The notes under the pieces: generated by a model | Databases searched by the model: none | What the model was told of the DNA's origin: nothing | What the model saw: only the letters and a program-made list of their open reading frames with translations | Assembly (NCBI GenBank): GCA_009927045.1 | Contig: RFNT01000210.1 | Location: 1 to 32,170 of the forward strand | DNA: 32,170 bases | Reading direction: 5' to 3' | Source: a bacterium | Lineage (GTDB): Bacteria; Bdellovibrionota; FAC87; UBA2466 | Position numbers and translations under genes: made by a program | Shown: in pieces, positions 15,668 to 23,707 of the stretch | Numbering within the stretch: the first letter of the stretch is position 1 | Layout: each line of letters opens with the position of its first letter

Positions 15668-16807
15668 CACCACTACCTTTTCGTGCTTGTTTTTTGTCTG
15701 GGATTTGTTGCGATTAACTGTGAGGGTGTCTCAACTGTTAGTGATCATAGCACAGCAGTACGAGTACTTCTAGACAAGGCGATCCCAAAAGGAAAGGTTC
15801 GGTCATTGCTCTACGCTACTTATTATCGCACTCAGCCAGAGCGAGGTTGGCTGACGGGTGAACGGGAACTTGAAATTGCCAGCGCTCAACAAGCACCTCA
15901 TGAAATCAGTGTGAATCAGAAATCGTTTTCGGATCCTTTTGTTTTCATTCGCGCAGGGCAAAGCCCTTCCGACAAGTTGAGCTTTCAAGGACGAGTTTTT
16001 CGTGGAGCTCTCAAGTGGGTAAAAAAGAAACTGGGGTTTTCTGTCATTAATTATTTAACGCTCGAAGATTATTTGCTTGGCACGTTAGGAAGCGAAATGA
16101 GTGCGTCCTGGGAAATAGAGGCATTAAAAGCCCAGGCAGTGGCCTCTAGAACATACGCACACTACATGATCCAGCACCCACGAAATGAGGAGTATGACTT
16201 AGAGAAAACCACACAAGATCAAGTCTACGGAGGAGTGGAAACTGAGGACCCACGAATTCAAGAAGCGGTTCGAAGCACGCGGGATCAAATTTTGGTCTTT
16301 AATGCTCGCCCCATTAAAGCTTTCTTTCATTCTAGATGCGGGGGCAGCACAGAGACTCCAGCATTTGTTTGGAATCACCGGCAGGGATTTCCCCAGAGAA
16401 AAGTTCAGTGCCCTTATTGCCAACAAAATCCATTTCCATGGGAAACTTTCGTCAAAGCCGAGGAACTCTTGCGATGGACAGGGTTAGACACCCGAACTGG
16501 ATTGAAGATTGAACCGGGACACACTAGCACTTCGGGCCGCCTCGCGAGTTTGAATTTTGTTGTTGGAACCCAGCGGGCCACAATCGATACCGATTCGCTT
16601 CGCAGCCATTTGGGCTATACCCGTTTAAAAAGCGCAAAGTTTGCGTGGAAACACCAGGGAGATTCGATCACTTTTCAAGGCGTTGGAAACGGGCACGGAG
16701 TGGGCATGTGCCAATGGGGCGCTCGATTCCTCGCACAACAAGGAAAGAACTACCGTCAAATCCTGGCCCACTATTATCCTGGTGCCACTCTACAAGTTTC
16801 CCACTAG
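15650..16807 (+). CDS. SpoIID/LytB-domain protein
   Basis: SpoIID-type proteins bind or cleave peptidoglycan glycan strands whose stem peptides have been removed. The product has 385 residues from the ATG at 15650, chosen because it gives a clean signal peptide (YLFVLVFCLGFVAINC; the Asn before Cys is poor for a lipobox). The domain spans about 125-380 with VINYLTLEDYLLGTLGSEMS (the Glu is the expected catalytic residue), AQAVASRTYA, FFHSRCGGSTE and GHGVGMCQWGARFLAQQG. A CPYC pair near residue 260 may form a disulfide. Its neighbour, the divergent amidase, makes the stripped glycan substrate that SpoIID enzymes prefer, so the pairing makes functional sense. Confidence 0.92.
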   Translation: MRTKSHHHYLFVLVFCLGFVAINCEGVSTVSDHSTAVRVLLDKAIPKGKVRSLLYATYYRTQPERGWLTGERELEIASAQQAPHEISVNQKSFSDPFVFIRAGQSPSDKLSFQGRVFRGALKWVKKKLGFSVINYLTLEDYLLGTLGSEMSASWEIEALKAQAVASRTYAHYMIQHPRNEEYDLEKTTQDQVYGGVETEDPRIQEAVRSTRDQILVFNARPIKAFFHSRCGGSTETPAFVWNHRQGFPQRKVQCPYCQQNPFPWETFVKAEELLRWTGLDTRTGLKIEPGHTSTSGRLASLNFVVGTQRATIDTDSLRSHLGYTRLKSAKFAWKHQGDSITFQGVGNGHGVGMCQWGARFLAQQGKNYRQILAHYYPGATLQVSH

Positions 16808-16840
16808 CTTTTTTTCCTCGGGCCCTTTATTTTCCCAATC

Positions 16841-17851
16841 GTGTTACTTTCTGAATTTGATTACGCTTTGCCAGAACGGTTGATTGCAAAGGAGCCTGTC
16901 ACTCCACGAGATCATTCCCGACTGCTGGTGGTGAATCGTCATACGGGAGAAATTGCTCACCGACGGTTTTTTGAGCTTCCAGATTTGATTCATTCCGGAG
17001 ATTGCTTAGTAAGAAACACCTCTCGAGTCATTCCTGCACGATTGCGAGCAGTCAACTCAGCGGAACAGCCTGTGGAATTGTTTTTACTTAAAAAGTTATC
17101 GTCCTCATCTTCCCGATGGCAATGCTTGGTGAAACCTGGAAAACGTGTAAAAGAAAGTACACGTCTTCGATTGCAAGATGGCTCCTGGGTGGAAGTTTTC
17201 AGAACAGGGGATTCCTTTGAAGTTGTTCTTCCAGAAAAAGAGTCGTTTTGGTCTTGGTTAGATACCGTAGGAGAGCCTCCCCTGCCTCCCTATATCAAAC
17301 GGGAAGTAACGGCGTCCGATTATGAGAAGTATCAAACGGTTTATTCCTCACAAGCGGGGTCTATAGCAGCTCCCACGGCTGGCCTTCACTTTACCGATGA
17401 ACTCATCGACCGATTAACTCAACAGAAAGTCCAGTTTGCTGATGTGGTTCTACACGTGGGCTACGGCACCTTTTCACCGATTCGAAGCGCTCATGTGGAA
17501 GATCACGCCATGCACTTTGAAACGTACTCAATCCCTCCAATCACTCTAGAGCTGGTAAAAAAAACTCGAGCGGCAGGAAAAAAAGTGATCGCGATTGGGA
17601 CCACCTCGGTCAGAACGCTTGAATCTCAGAGCATTTTGGGATCAGAAGGAGAGACGAATCTGTACATCACTCCAGGCTACGAATTTAAGGAAATCGATGG
17701 CTTAATCACTAATTTCCATTTGCCCCAATCCACGTTGTATGTGCTCGTAGCCTCCCTGCTGGGCCTGGAGCTCTGCCGAAAAGCTTACGAAACGGCTATT
17801 GCCCAGGAGTACCGGTTTTTTAGTTACGGTGATGCCATGCTGATCCTTTAG
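16841..17851 (+). CDS. queA: S-adenosylmethionine:tRNA ribosyltransferase-isomerase QueA
   Basis: QueA transfers and isomerises the ribosyl group of SAM onto preQ1-modified tRNA to form epoxyqueuosine at wobble position 34. The 336-residue protein has the normal length and motifs: LSEFDYALPERLIA at the start, NTSRVIPARL, PTAGLHFTDEL, HVGYGTFSPIRS, EDHAMHFE, GTTSVRTLES and TNFHLPQSTL. It starts at a GTG 33 nt after the spoIID-like gene with no clear ribosome binding site. The position is set by homology of the first residues. It is probably co-transcribed with its upstream neighbour. Confidence 0.96.
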   Translation: MLLSEFDYALPERLIAKEPVTPRDHSRLLVVNRHTGEIAHRRFFELPDLIHSGDCLVRNTSRVIPARLRAVNSAEQPVELFLLKKLSSSSSRWQCLVKPGKRVKESTRLRLQDGSWVEVFRTGDSFEVVLPEKESFWSWLDTVGEPPLPPYIKREVTASDYEKYQTVYSSQAGSIAAPTAGLHFTDELIDRLTQQKVQFADVVLHVGYGTFSPIRSAHVEDHAMHFETYSIPPITLELVKKTRAAGKKVIAIGTTSVRTLESQSILGSEGETNLYITPGYEFKEIDGLITNFHLPQSTLYVLVASLLGLELCRKAYETAIAQEYRFFSYGDAMLIL

Positions 17852-17970
17852 CAATCGCTCCTTGACGATCGGGCCCCACCCCCAGTAGCCTTGAACCCTT
17901 TAACAGGCTAGCTGCCTCCCTGATGTCAGAGAGTGCTGGCTACTACTTACTTGATTGGAGTGTGATTCCT

Positions 17971-18171
17971 TTGCCAAGCCTGAAGGTAAAAGATAACGAA
18001 CCGTTTGAAGGTGCTCTTCGCCGCTTTAAAAAGCTCTGCGAAAAAGGGGGCATCCTTTCTGAAGTGCGTCGCCGAGAGTTTTATGAAAAACCCTCAGTAC
18101 GCCGGAAGAAAAAATCAATAGCGGCTCGTAAACGAGCTACCAAGCGCGTTTTCGAACGTCGCTCAGGGTGA
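17971..18171 (+). CDS. rpsU: Ribosomal protein bS21
   Basis: This is the small basic 30S protein near the anti-Shine-Dalgarno end of 16S rRNA. The match to the family is strong: [20 protein letters not shown], then [17 protein letters not shown], then a Lys/Arg-rich tail. The TTG at 17971 is chosen as start because it gives a normal 66-residue protein with the typical PSLKVKD opening, and GGAG lies 10 nt upstream. A longer in-frame ATG at 17923 would add 16 residues with no counterpart in bS21. It is followed 10 nt later by yqeY, the first step of the rpsU-yqeY-dnaG-rpoD order. Confidence 0.93.
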   Translation: MPSLKVKDNEPFEGALRRFKKLCEKGGILSEVRRREFYEKPSVRRKKKSIAARKRATKRVFERRSG

Positions 18172-18181
18172 GAAAGTTCCT

Positions 18182-18634
18182 ATGGACTTAAAAACCACTC
18201 TGCAAAATGACATGAAATCCGCTATGAAGTCGCAAGAAGCCACACGTTTGGGCTGCTTGCGGATGCTCATAGCGGAGATCAAAAAGCGCGAAATTGATAA
18301 ACGTTCAGCGCTCGACACCGCTGAAATTCAAAAAGTGATCGGAACTCTGATCAAACAAAGAACTGAATCCATTGTCGCCTTTGAAAAAGGCGGCCGAGCC
18401 GATCTCGCTGACAAAGAAAAAGCAGAAGTTGAAGTTCTCAAGGCCTATTTGCCAGAGCAACTTTCGCCTGCAGAAACCGAAAGCTTAGTCATGGCCGCTA
18501 TTCAGGAGTCTGGCGCTAGTGGTCCTAACGACATTGGGAAAGTGATGAAAGCCGCTCTGGCGAAAGCAGACGGTCGAGCAGATGGTAAGTTGATCAATGA
18601 AATTGCCCGAAAAAAGCTCACTCCCGGATCCTAA
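18182..18634 (+). CDS. GatB/YqeY domain protein
   Basis: This is a 150-residue protein of the YqeY family, a stand-alone version of the tRNA-binding tail domain of the GatB amidotransferase subunit. The landmarks are LGCLRMLIAEIKKREID, VIGTLIKQRTESI, KAYLPEQLS and the C-terminal GKVMKAALAKADGRADG. The cellular role is not settled; RNA or tRNA binding is assumed from the domain. Its place between rpsU and dnaG is the widespread arrangement. The gene overlaps the following aag gene by 38 bp. Confidence 0.94.
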   Translation: MDLKTTLQNDMKSAMKSQEATRLGCLRMLIAEIKKREIDKRSALDTAEIQKVIGTLIKQRTESIVAFEKGGRADLADKEKAEVEVLKAYLPEQLSPAETESLVMAAIQESGASGPNDIGKVMKAALAKADGRADGKLINEIARKKLTPGS

Positions 18635-19229
18635 TTCCATTCCTCCCCTGAAATCTGAGTTTTTCCAAAGAGATACTGTGACAGTTGCGCGCGAACTCTT
18701 GGGCAAAGGACTCTTTCTTCGAAATAGAAAACACTCCTTTTTATGTGAAATTGTAGAAGTGGAGGCCTATTTACCGCAAAACGATGAGGCCAGTCACAGC
18801 TTCAAAGGACTCACGCCCCGCAACCAATCGATGTTTGAAGTGGGTGGTACTGCTTATGTGTACCTCATTTATGGCATGTACTGGTGTGTGAACGTGGTTA
18901 CGGAGCCCCAAGGAACAGGAGCCGCTGTGCTCCTTCGAGCTGCTATTCCGCTTCTGGGACTCAAAGAAATGCAAAAAAATCGGGGGCTTAAGCCAGGCTC
19001 CTCAGAGCGTGCCCTTTTGAGTGGACCAGGTAAACTCACCCAGGCTTTAAATATTAATCGGTCTTTTGACGGGGTGAAATTTAATCAAGCGGACTTCAAA
19101 ATCATCGACTTAGGAAAAGTTTTGGGCGAGTCTGACATCAGTTCATCACCTCGTATCGGCATCAGTAAGGCACAAGACAGACCGTTGCGGTTTTTTGTTA
19201 AAAATAGCCCATGGCTTTCTAAGCAATGA
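18597..19229 (+). CDS. 3-methyladenine DNA glycosylase (AAG/MPG family)
   Basis: This base-excision repair enzyme removes alkylated and deaminated purines. Its 210 residues match the AAG fold: ARELLGKGLF, EIVEVEAYL with the water-activating Glu, DEASHSFKG, TPRN, YVYLIYGMYWCVNVVT and LLSGPGKLTQAL. The ATG at 18597 lies inside the end of yqeY. Later ATG or GTG codons would cut into the conserved domain, so a 38-bp overlap seems genuine, although a non-ATG start after the overlap is possible. The gene is an insertion between yqeY and dnaG in an otherwise conserved cluster and is probably co-transcribed. Its stop overlaps the dnaG ribosome binding site. Confidence 0.93.
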   Translation: MKLPEKSSLPDPNSIPPLKSEFFQRDTVTVARELLGKGLFLRNRKHSFLCEIVEVEAYLPQNDEASHSFKGLTPRNQSMFEVGGTAYVYLIYGMYWCVNVVTEPQGTGAAVLLRAAIPLLGLKEMQKNRGLKPGSSERALLSGPGKLTQALNINRSFDGVKFNQADFKIIDLGKVLGESDISSSPRIGISKAQDRPLRFFVKNSPWLSKQ

Positions 19230-19234
19230 AAGGA
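19229..19234 (+). promoter_or_regulatory. Ribosome binding site that fixes the dnaG TTG start
   Basis: AAAGGA (19229-19234) lies 8 nt before the TTG at 19243. It supports this start over the upstream in-frame start at 19195, which lies inside aag. The first base is also the last base of the aag stop codon. Confidence 0.65.
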
Positions 19235-19242
19235 AACGTATT

Positions 19243-19707
19243 TTGTTTTCTGAGTCGACACTCAATGAAATCAGAAGCCGATTCGATATTGTCGATTTGA
19301 TAGGCCGATATGTCACTTTGAAGAAAAGTGGCCAAGGGTATCAAGGCCTGTGCCCGTTCCACAAAGAAAAGACTCCTTCCTTTCATGTGCACCCCGCTAA
19401 ACAAGTGTATCGCTGTTTCGGCTCTTGTGGAAAAGGGGGGAATATTTTTACTTTCCTCATGGAGTATGAAGGCATTTCGTTTCCTGATGCCGTCCGAAGA
19501 CTCGCGAAAGATGTGGGCGTTCGTATTGAGGAAGACAAAGCGTTTAGTCGTCCCCAACAAAAGCCTGTGGCTCCCCAACAGGAACGCGCACTGAAAGCTT
19601 TGGAGTTTGCCGGAAAGTACTTTCATTTTTGCTCACCAAGATCCTCAGTATCGATTTGCTTGGAAGTACTTAGAAAACCGAGGGCTTTCAAAAAAATCGA
19701 TCGATAA
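19243..19707 (+). CDS. dnaG: DNA primase, 5' part (frameshifted)
   Basis: DnaG makes the RNA primers for DNA replication. This frame, starting at a TTG, encodes the N-terminal zinc-binding domain (about 1-100): the opening TLNEIRSRFDIVDLIGRYV, then CPFHKEKTPSFHVHP and CFGSCGKGGN, which give the CHC2 zinc ligands, then FPDAVRRLAKDVGVRIEED. Homology continues to KYFHF near base 19627 and then breaks. The remaining codons to the stop at 19707 are out of frame. At the break there is a run of five T (19626-19630). Removing one T joins the frames and keeps the same spacing as E. coli DnaG between the FY-like motif and the YLE.RGLS block. Confidence 0.92.
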   Translation: MFSESTLNEIRSRFDIVDLIGRYVTLKKSGQGYQGLCPFHKEKTPSFHVHPAKQVYRCFGSCGKGGNIFTFLMEYEGISFPDAVRRLAKDVGVRIEEDKAFSRPQQKPVAPQQERALKALEFAGKYFHFCSPRSSVSICLEVLRKPRAFKKIDR

Positions 19708-21064
19708 GTTTCAGTTGGGGGTTTCCCCTCGGGGCTGGAACACACTCATGACTTTGATGATTTCCAAAGGCTTCACTTGGGACGACTTGCTGACCGCAGG
19801 TTTGGTTGTGGCAAAAGAAGATAGCAAACACCAAGGTTATGACCGCTTTCGCGAGCGACTGATGTTTCCCATTCGGGATAAAAATGGATCTGTCGTCGGA
19901 TTTGGGGCAAGAGCCCTCAAAGAAGGGGATGAGCCCAAGTATCTCAATTCTCCTGAAACCCCGTTGTTCAATAAAAGTAAAATTCTCTATGGTCTTTTTG
20001 ATAATCAACGAGAAATCCGATTGCGTTCTGAAGCTCTTGTTGTAGAGGGCTATATGGATGTGGTGGGTCTCTCCGAGGCTGGAGTTAGCAATGCAGTGGC
20101 GCCCATGGGAACTGCTCTTACCCCGGAACACTGCCGAGAGATCAAGTCGTTTACACAAAAAGTGATCACGGTGTTTGATCCTGACACTGCAGGAGTCAAT
20201 GCTTGGCATCGAAGCATCCCCTTGTTTTTAGAAGCTGGATTGTTCGCTAAGGATGTTTCTCTCACCGGCGGAATGGACCCAGATGAATTTGTTAAAAAGG
20301 AAGGTGCTGAAAAATTTTACGGCTTGTGCGATCAAGCGCCGTTGCAGGTTACCAAATACCTCAAGGAGATTGCGGAAAAGGGCGCTTTGGGGGAACGGGA
20401 GCGATCAAAAGCCTTACAAGAACTGACGCCTGTTTTGCTTGCAAGTCGCCGACTTCCGGACAAGGGGGCTTTCCTGTGGGACGATGTCTCCAGAGTGTTA
20501 AACATTTCTTTTGATGGATTACAAAAACTGATTCAGGATTCACCCCTGCGACATCAAGCTTCGGCACCCGTTCGTACCGAACGCCAGCCCGCTCGTCGTC
20601 CCATGCCCACTCTGGACCGATCTAAAAAATTTCCTCTGGATTGGGAATTTTTTCGAGCGGCTCTTCATGAGCCCCAAGCTTTTTTTCAATTTCCTAAAGA
20701 ACACTGGGTGGGCTTTTTGAAAGACCCCGAACTGGAGCAATTACTCGTTCGGGCTTGGGAAACGCAATCTCCGGAAAAGCTCACCGCTTTGCTGGAAGAA
20801 CTGGTAGTCGCACAAAACCATCCGGATATTATTGGGGCACTTACGGAAGCTCTTTTGCCCCCTACGGAACCCGGTGGAACCACCCCTTTTGGCTTCCAAG
20901 AACTTGCAAAACGAATGGCAGAACGTCGTCAAAAGGCCGAAATCCGGGGACTGGCTAACCAGGTCCGTTTGAGCCAACGTTTGGGCGAAAGCGAAGAGCA
21001 GCTTAAGTTATTGGAACAAATAAGGATTTTGAAGAGGTCCCCTAGCGAGCCCCCCCTGAAATAA
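19631..21064 (+). CDS. dnaG: DNA primase, 3' part (frameshifted)
   Basis: This is the continuation of DnaG from base 19631: AHQDPQYRFAWKYLENRGLS, KFQLGVSPRGWNTL, FPIRDKNGSVVGFGARAL, the TOPRIM Glu block EALVVEGYMDVVGLSEAG, APMGTALTPEH and the Asp pair FDPDTAG (usually FDGDxAG; the Gly is Pro here). Residues beyond about 430 of the joined protein form the less conserved helicase-binding tail, with a Pro/Arg-rich linker. The joined protein would be 606 residues. Taken alone, the nearest ATG is at 19607, but it lies inside homologous sequence and has no ribosome binding site. A second, real initiation there is unlikely. Confidence 0.92.
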   Translation, partial: AHQDPQYRFAWKYLENRGLSKKSIDKFQLGVSPRGWNTLMTLMISKGFTWDDLLTAGLVVAKEDSKHQGYDRFRERLMFPIRDKNGSVVGFGARALKEGDEPKYLNSPETPLFNKSKILYGLFDNQREIRLRSEALVVEGYMDVVGLSEAGVSNAVAPMGTALTPEHCREIKSFTQKVITVFDPDTAGVNAWHRSIPLFLEAGLFAKDVSLTGGMDPDEFVKKEGAEKFYGLCDQAPLQVTKYLKEIAEKGALGERERSKALQELTPVLLASRRLPDKGAFLWDDVSRVLNISFDGLQKLIQDSPLRHQASAPVRTERQPARRPMPTLDRSKKFPLDWEFFRAALHEPQAFFQFPKEHWVGFLKDPELEQLLVRAWETQSPEKLTALLEELVVAQNHPDIIGALTEALLPPTEPGGTTPFGFQELAKRMAERRQKAEIRGLANQVRLSQRLGESEEQLKLLEQIRILKRSPSEPPLK

Positions 21065-21133
21065 GCGAGTCCAAAATCCGGTCTCGGAACCATTGAAACC
21101 CCGCACAACCAATGATAGGAATGGAAGCTTATT

Positions 21134-21161
21134 TTGACAATGCGGAAGCCTGCTCTAAAGA
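21134..21161 (+). promoter_or_regulatory. Candidate rpoD-proximal promoter
   Basis: A perfect TTGACA lies at 21134-21139 in the 112-bp dnaG-rpoD gap. The best -10 is TAAAGA at 16-bp spacing, a weak match. A dedicated rpoD promoter inside the cluster is common in bacteria, but this one is not well supported by sequence. Confidence 0.3.
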
Positions 21162-21176
21162 GGGAGTGACAACGCC

Positions 21177-23018
21177 ATGCCCAAAATCGACAAGAAAAAA
21201 GAACTTCAAAAACTAGTTCTCTTGGGAAAAGAAAAAGGATTTCTTACTTATGAAGAAATCAATGATGCACTTCCTGAGGAAATTTCTGAAGGGGACTCCA
21301 TCGATGAAGTGATGTCTCTTCTCGAAGACAACGACATCGAAGTGGTTGAAAACGAAAAGCAGTTTAAACAAGCCAAAAAACAAGTGGCTGCGGATAAAGA
21401 GGAACTCGAAAAAGAGGACACTCTGAGCCGTGGCTTGGATCCCGTACGTCTTTATTTGAAAAAAATGGGCTCGGTGGCTCTGTTAACCCGCGAAGGGGAA
21501 ATTGAGATTGCCAAGAGAATCGAAGATGGTGAAGCCGAAGTCCTAGACGTGATTTTAAATTCCTCCATGGGCGTGAAGGAATTCTTGGCCATTGGAGACA
21601 AAATCGATAAAGGCAAGTTGAGAGCCCGTGACGTACTCCGAGGCGCTGAGAGCGAAGGCGAGAGCAGCGAAGAAGGAGAAACCGCCGTAGAGGCTTCTGT
21701 TGAAGGAGAAGGTGCGGAAGAAGAGACAGCAGAAGAAAAAGAAGCCGGTGCAACTCTGGTGGGTGGCCTAACGGAAGCAGAAGCCCGCGTAAAAATTCTG
21801 GAAGGGATGGCTCTCGTTCGTTCCTTTGAAAAAACTTTGAGCGGCGTAGAAGCCAAGCTTTTGAAATCAGGTCTCGATGCAGATGAGCGCAAAAAGCTGC
21901 GTGAGAAATTAGCGACTAACCGGAAAAAGATCGTCAATGTTTTCCAAGACATTAACTTCAATCGGAAGACAATCAATAAGATCGTTGCGAAGTTCAAGCA
22001 ACAAGTCAGCCGCATTGAGGAAGCCGAAAGAGAAGTTTACGGCGCATTGAGAAAGGTCGGCACCGATCAAATCGGCAAGTTCAGAAACTTGCTAAAAGAT
22101 GCTAAGAAAAACAAAAAAGTTGAAGAGCAAGTTAAAGCCAAGCACGGGCTCGACTATCAGGGGCTTTTAGAGATTGAGCACATCATTAATCAAGCAGCAG
22201 AAAAAATTGATGTCGTTGAAAAGGAAGCTAACTTAAGAGCTCGTGAGCTCAAAGACATGTACGAAGCGATTGTTGCCGGAGAAAGAAAATCCGATATCGC
22301 TAAAGCTGAATTAGTGGAAGCCAATTTGCGGTTGGTGGTCTCTATTGCCAAAAAGTACACCAATCGTGGCCTTCAGTTCTTGGACTTAATCCAAGAAGGC
22401 AATATTGGTCTTATGAAAGCTGTGGATAAATTCGAGTACCGTCGGGGTTACAAGTTCTCGACCTACGCTACTTGGTGGATTCGGCAAGCCATCACGCGGG
22501 CAATTGCTGATCAAGCACGCACCATTCGTATCCCTGTGCACATGATTGAAACGATTAACAAGCTCATCAGAACCTCCCGTTACCTGGTTCAGGAGCTGGG
22601 ACGAGAACCCACACCGGAAGAAATTGCAGAGAAAATGGAAATGCCGGTCGATAAAGTGCGCAAGGTCCTTAAGATTGCTAAAGAGCCGATTTCCCTCGAA
22701 ACACCGATTGGGGAAGATGAAGATTCTCATTTGGGAGATTTCATCGAAGATAAGGCCATGCTGTCCCCTTCGGATGCAGTCACCAACGTCAATCTGTCTG
22801 AACAGACCAGAAAAGTATTGGCAACTTTGACCACGCGGGAAGAAAAGGTGCTGAGAATGCGTTTTGGAATTGGCGAAGCTTCGGACCATACTCTGGAAGA
22901 AGTGGGACAAGATTTCAATGTGACTCGGGAGCGAATCCGGCAAATTGAAGCAAAAGCATTGCGCAAACTGCGACATCCGAGCCGCAGCAAACGGTTAAAA
23001 GCGTTTATAGAAAACTGA
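21177..23018 (+). CDS. rpoD: RNA polymerase primary sigma factor (sigma-70/RpoD)
   Basis: This is the housekeeping sigma factor, 613 residues. Region 1.1 is at about 1-80 and region 1.2 ([20 protein letters not shown]) at about 86-110. A very acidic insert rich in Glu and Ala (about 160-195) lies within the non-conserved region. Regions 2.1-2.4 are [12 protein letters not shown] through [17 protein letters not shown]. Region 3 is [20 protein letters not shown]. Region 4 ends with the helix-turn-helix [20 protein letters not shown]. The region 2.4 and 4.2 recognition helices are standard, so normal -10 and -35 recognition is expected. AGGGAG precedes the ATG by about 10 nt. It is the last protein gene of the rpsU cluster. 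Confidence 0.98.
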   Translation: MPKIDKKKELQKLVLLGKEKGFLTYEEINDALPEEISEGDSIDEVMSLLEDNDIEVVENEKQFKQAKKQVAADKEELEKEDTLSRGLDPVRLYLKKMGSVALLTREGEIEIAKRIEDGEAEVLDVILNSSMGVKEFLAIGDKIDKGKLRARDVLRGAESEGESSEEGETAVEASVEGEGAEEETAEEKEAGATLVGGLTEAEARVKILEGMALVRSFEKTLSGVEAKLLKSGLDADERKKLREKLATNRKKIVNVFQDINFNRKTINKIVAKFKQQVSRIEEAEREVYGALRKVGTDQIGKFRNLLKDAKKNKKVEEQVKAKHGLDYQGLLEIEHIINQAAEKIDVVEKEANLRARELKDMYEAIVAGERKSDIAKAELVEANLRLVVSIAKKYTNRGLQFLDLIQEGNIGLMKAVDKFEYRRGYKFSTYATWWIRQAITRAIADQARTIRIPVHMIETINKLIRTSRYLVQELGREPTPEEIAEKMEMPVDKVRKVLKIAKEPISLETPIGEDEDSHLGDFIEDKAMLSPSDAVTNVNLSEQTRKVLATLTTREEKVLRMRFGIGEASDHTLEEVGQDFNVTRERIRQIEAKALRKLRHPSRSKRLKAFIEN

Positions 23019-23027
23019 TCTTACCGA

Positions 23028-23104
23028 GGGCCCATAGCTCAGTTGGTTAGAGCAGTCGGCTCATAACCGATAGGTCCTAGGTTCAAGTCCTAGTGGGCCC
23101 ACCA
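23028..23104 (+). tRNA. tRNA with CAU anticodon (Ile2 or elongator Met)
   Basis: This is a complete cloverleaf: acceptor GGGCCCA/TGGGCCC, D stem GCTC/GAGC, anticodon stem GTCGG/CCGAT with loop CTCATAA, T arm CTAGG-TTCAAGT-CCTAG, discriminator A and encoded CCA (77 nt). It is not an initiator: base 1 pairs with 72 and the three G-C pairs are missing from the anticodon stem. The G/C acceptor with C4-G69 and C5-G68 resembles tRNA-Ile2, whose CAU is converted to lysidine-AU by TilS. Elongator Met cannot be excluded. It starts 9 nt after rpoD. Confidence 0.95.
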
Positions 23105-23110
23105 TATTTC

Positions 23111-23707
23111 TCACATAGAAAGCGATTCGGCTGAGGACGCGATGATAGTACACATCATCTGATGGAGCGCTGGAGTCGTCAGACCCCCAGTTCTTTTTAA
23201 ATTTAAAAACACACTGATCTCATCAGCAGAGAGAGCTCTGCCCAGAAATTTCTGCGAATAAAAATTTCCGGCCGTATTAACTGCCACATTTTCGGAAGGC
23301 GTGGAGGTTGCTGAAGACGTTGCGGTAATAGTCGGCAACCCTGGACTCGATTTGATGTAATCACACACTTTGGACGCTAGAAAAAAAGCAGCATTCATAG
23401 AAGTGGAAGTAACTTCTTCTACCGTCCCAGTTTTGGGAAATTGGGCCTTATGCCTTTCAGCCTCAGCTTCAATATCAGCGATCTGAACTGAATCCGTAAT
23501 ACCGGCCATTGCAATCAGAGAGCCGGTAATTTGACGGAAGTTCAACGGAGTGGGTGAATAGCCCGTGGCTGGCCGAACTGTAGGGTCATCGCCGCCACCG
23601 CCACCGAGGTTGCTGGTCCCATTGGCAAGCACCGAAATACTTTTTTTTGCACAGCCGACAGAAAGGGCCATGGCTAAGAACATCCCAAAAACGCTGGTTA
23701 GTTTCAT
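23111..23707 (-). CDS. Small lipoprotein of the haem/Tat locus
   Basis: A 198-residue lipoprotein with signal and lipobox LSVGC (Cys19). After the anchor comes a glycine-rich linker (five consecutive Gly near 33-37). A probably helical domain follows with two Cys (VCDY near 116 and MMCT near 187) and a late LSADEISVFL segment. It has no CxxCH motif and no recognised family. The ATG at 23707 overlaps the TGA of the upstream one-haem gene (ATGA), so the two products are probably made in equal amounts and may work together. A longer reading frame from 23725 would spoil the lipoprotein signal. Confidence 0.75.
   Translation of the reverse strand: MKLTSVFGMFLAMALSVGCAKKSISVLANGTSNLGGGGGDDPTVRPATGYSPTPLNFRQITGSLIAMAGITDSVQIADIEAEAERHKAQFPKTGTVEEVTSTSMNAAFFLASKVCDYIKSSPGLPTITATSSATSTPSENVAVNTAGNFYSQKFLGRALSADEISVFLNLKRTGGLTTPALHQMMCTIIASSAESLSM

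Noticed and set aside
21364-22015. Long minus-strand frames opposite rpoD
   Set aside because: They are rich in Ser, Arg and Leu, as expected for the antisense of a Glu/Lys-rich coding region. The plus strand is a certain sigma factor.
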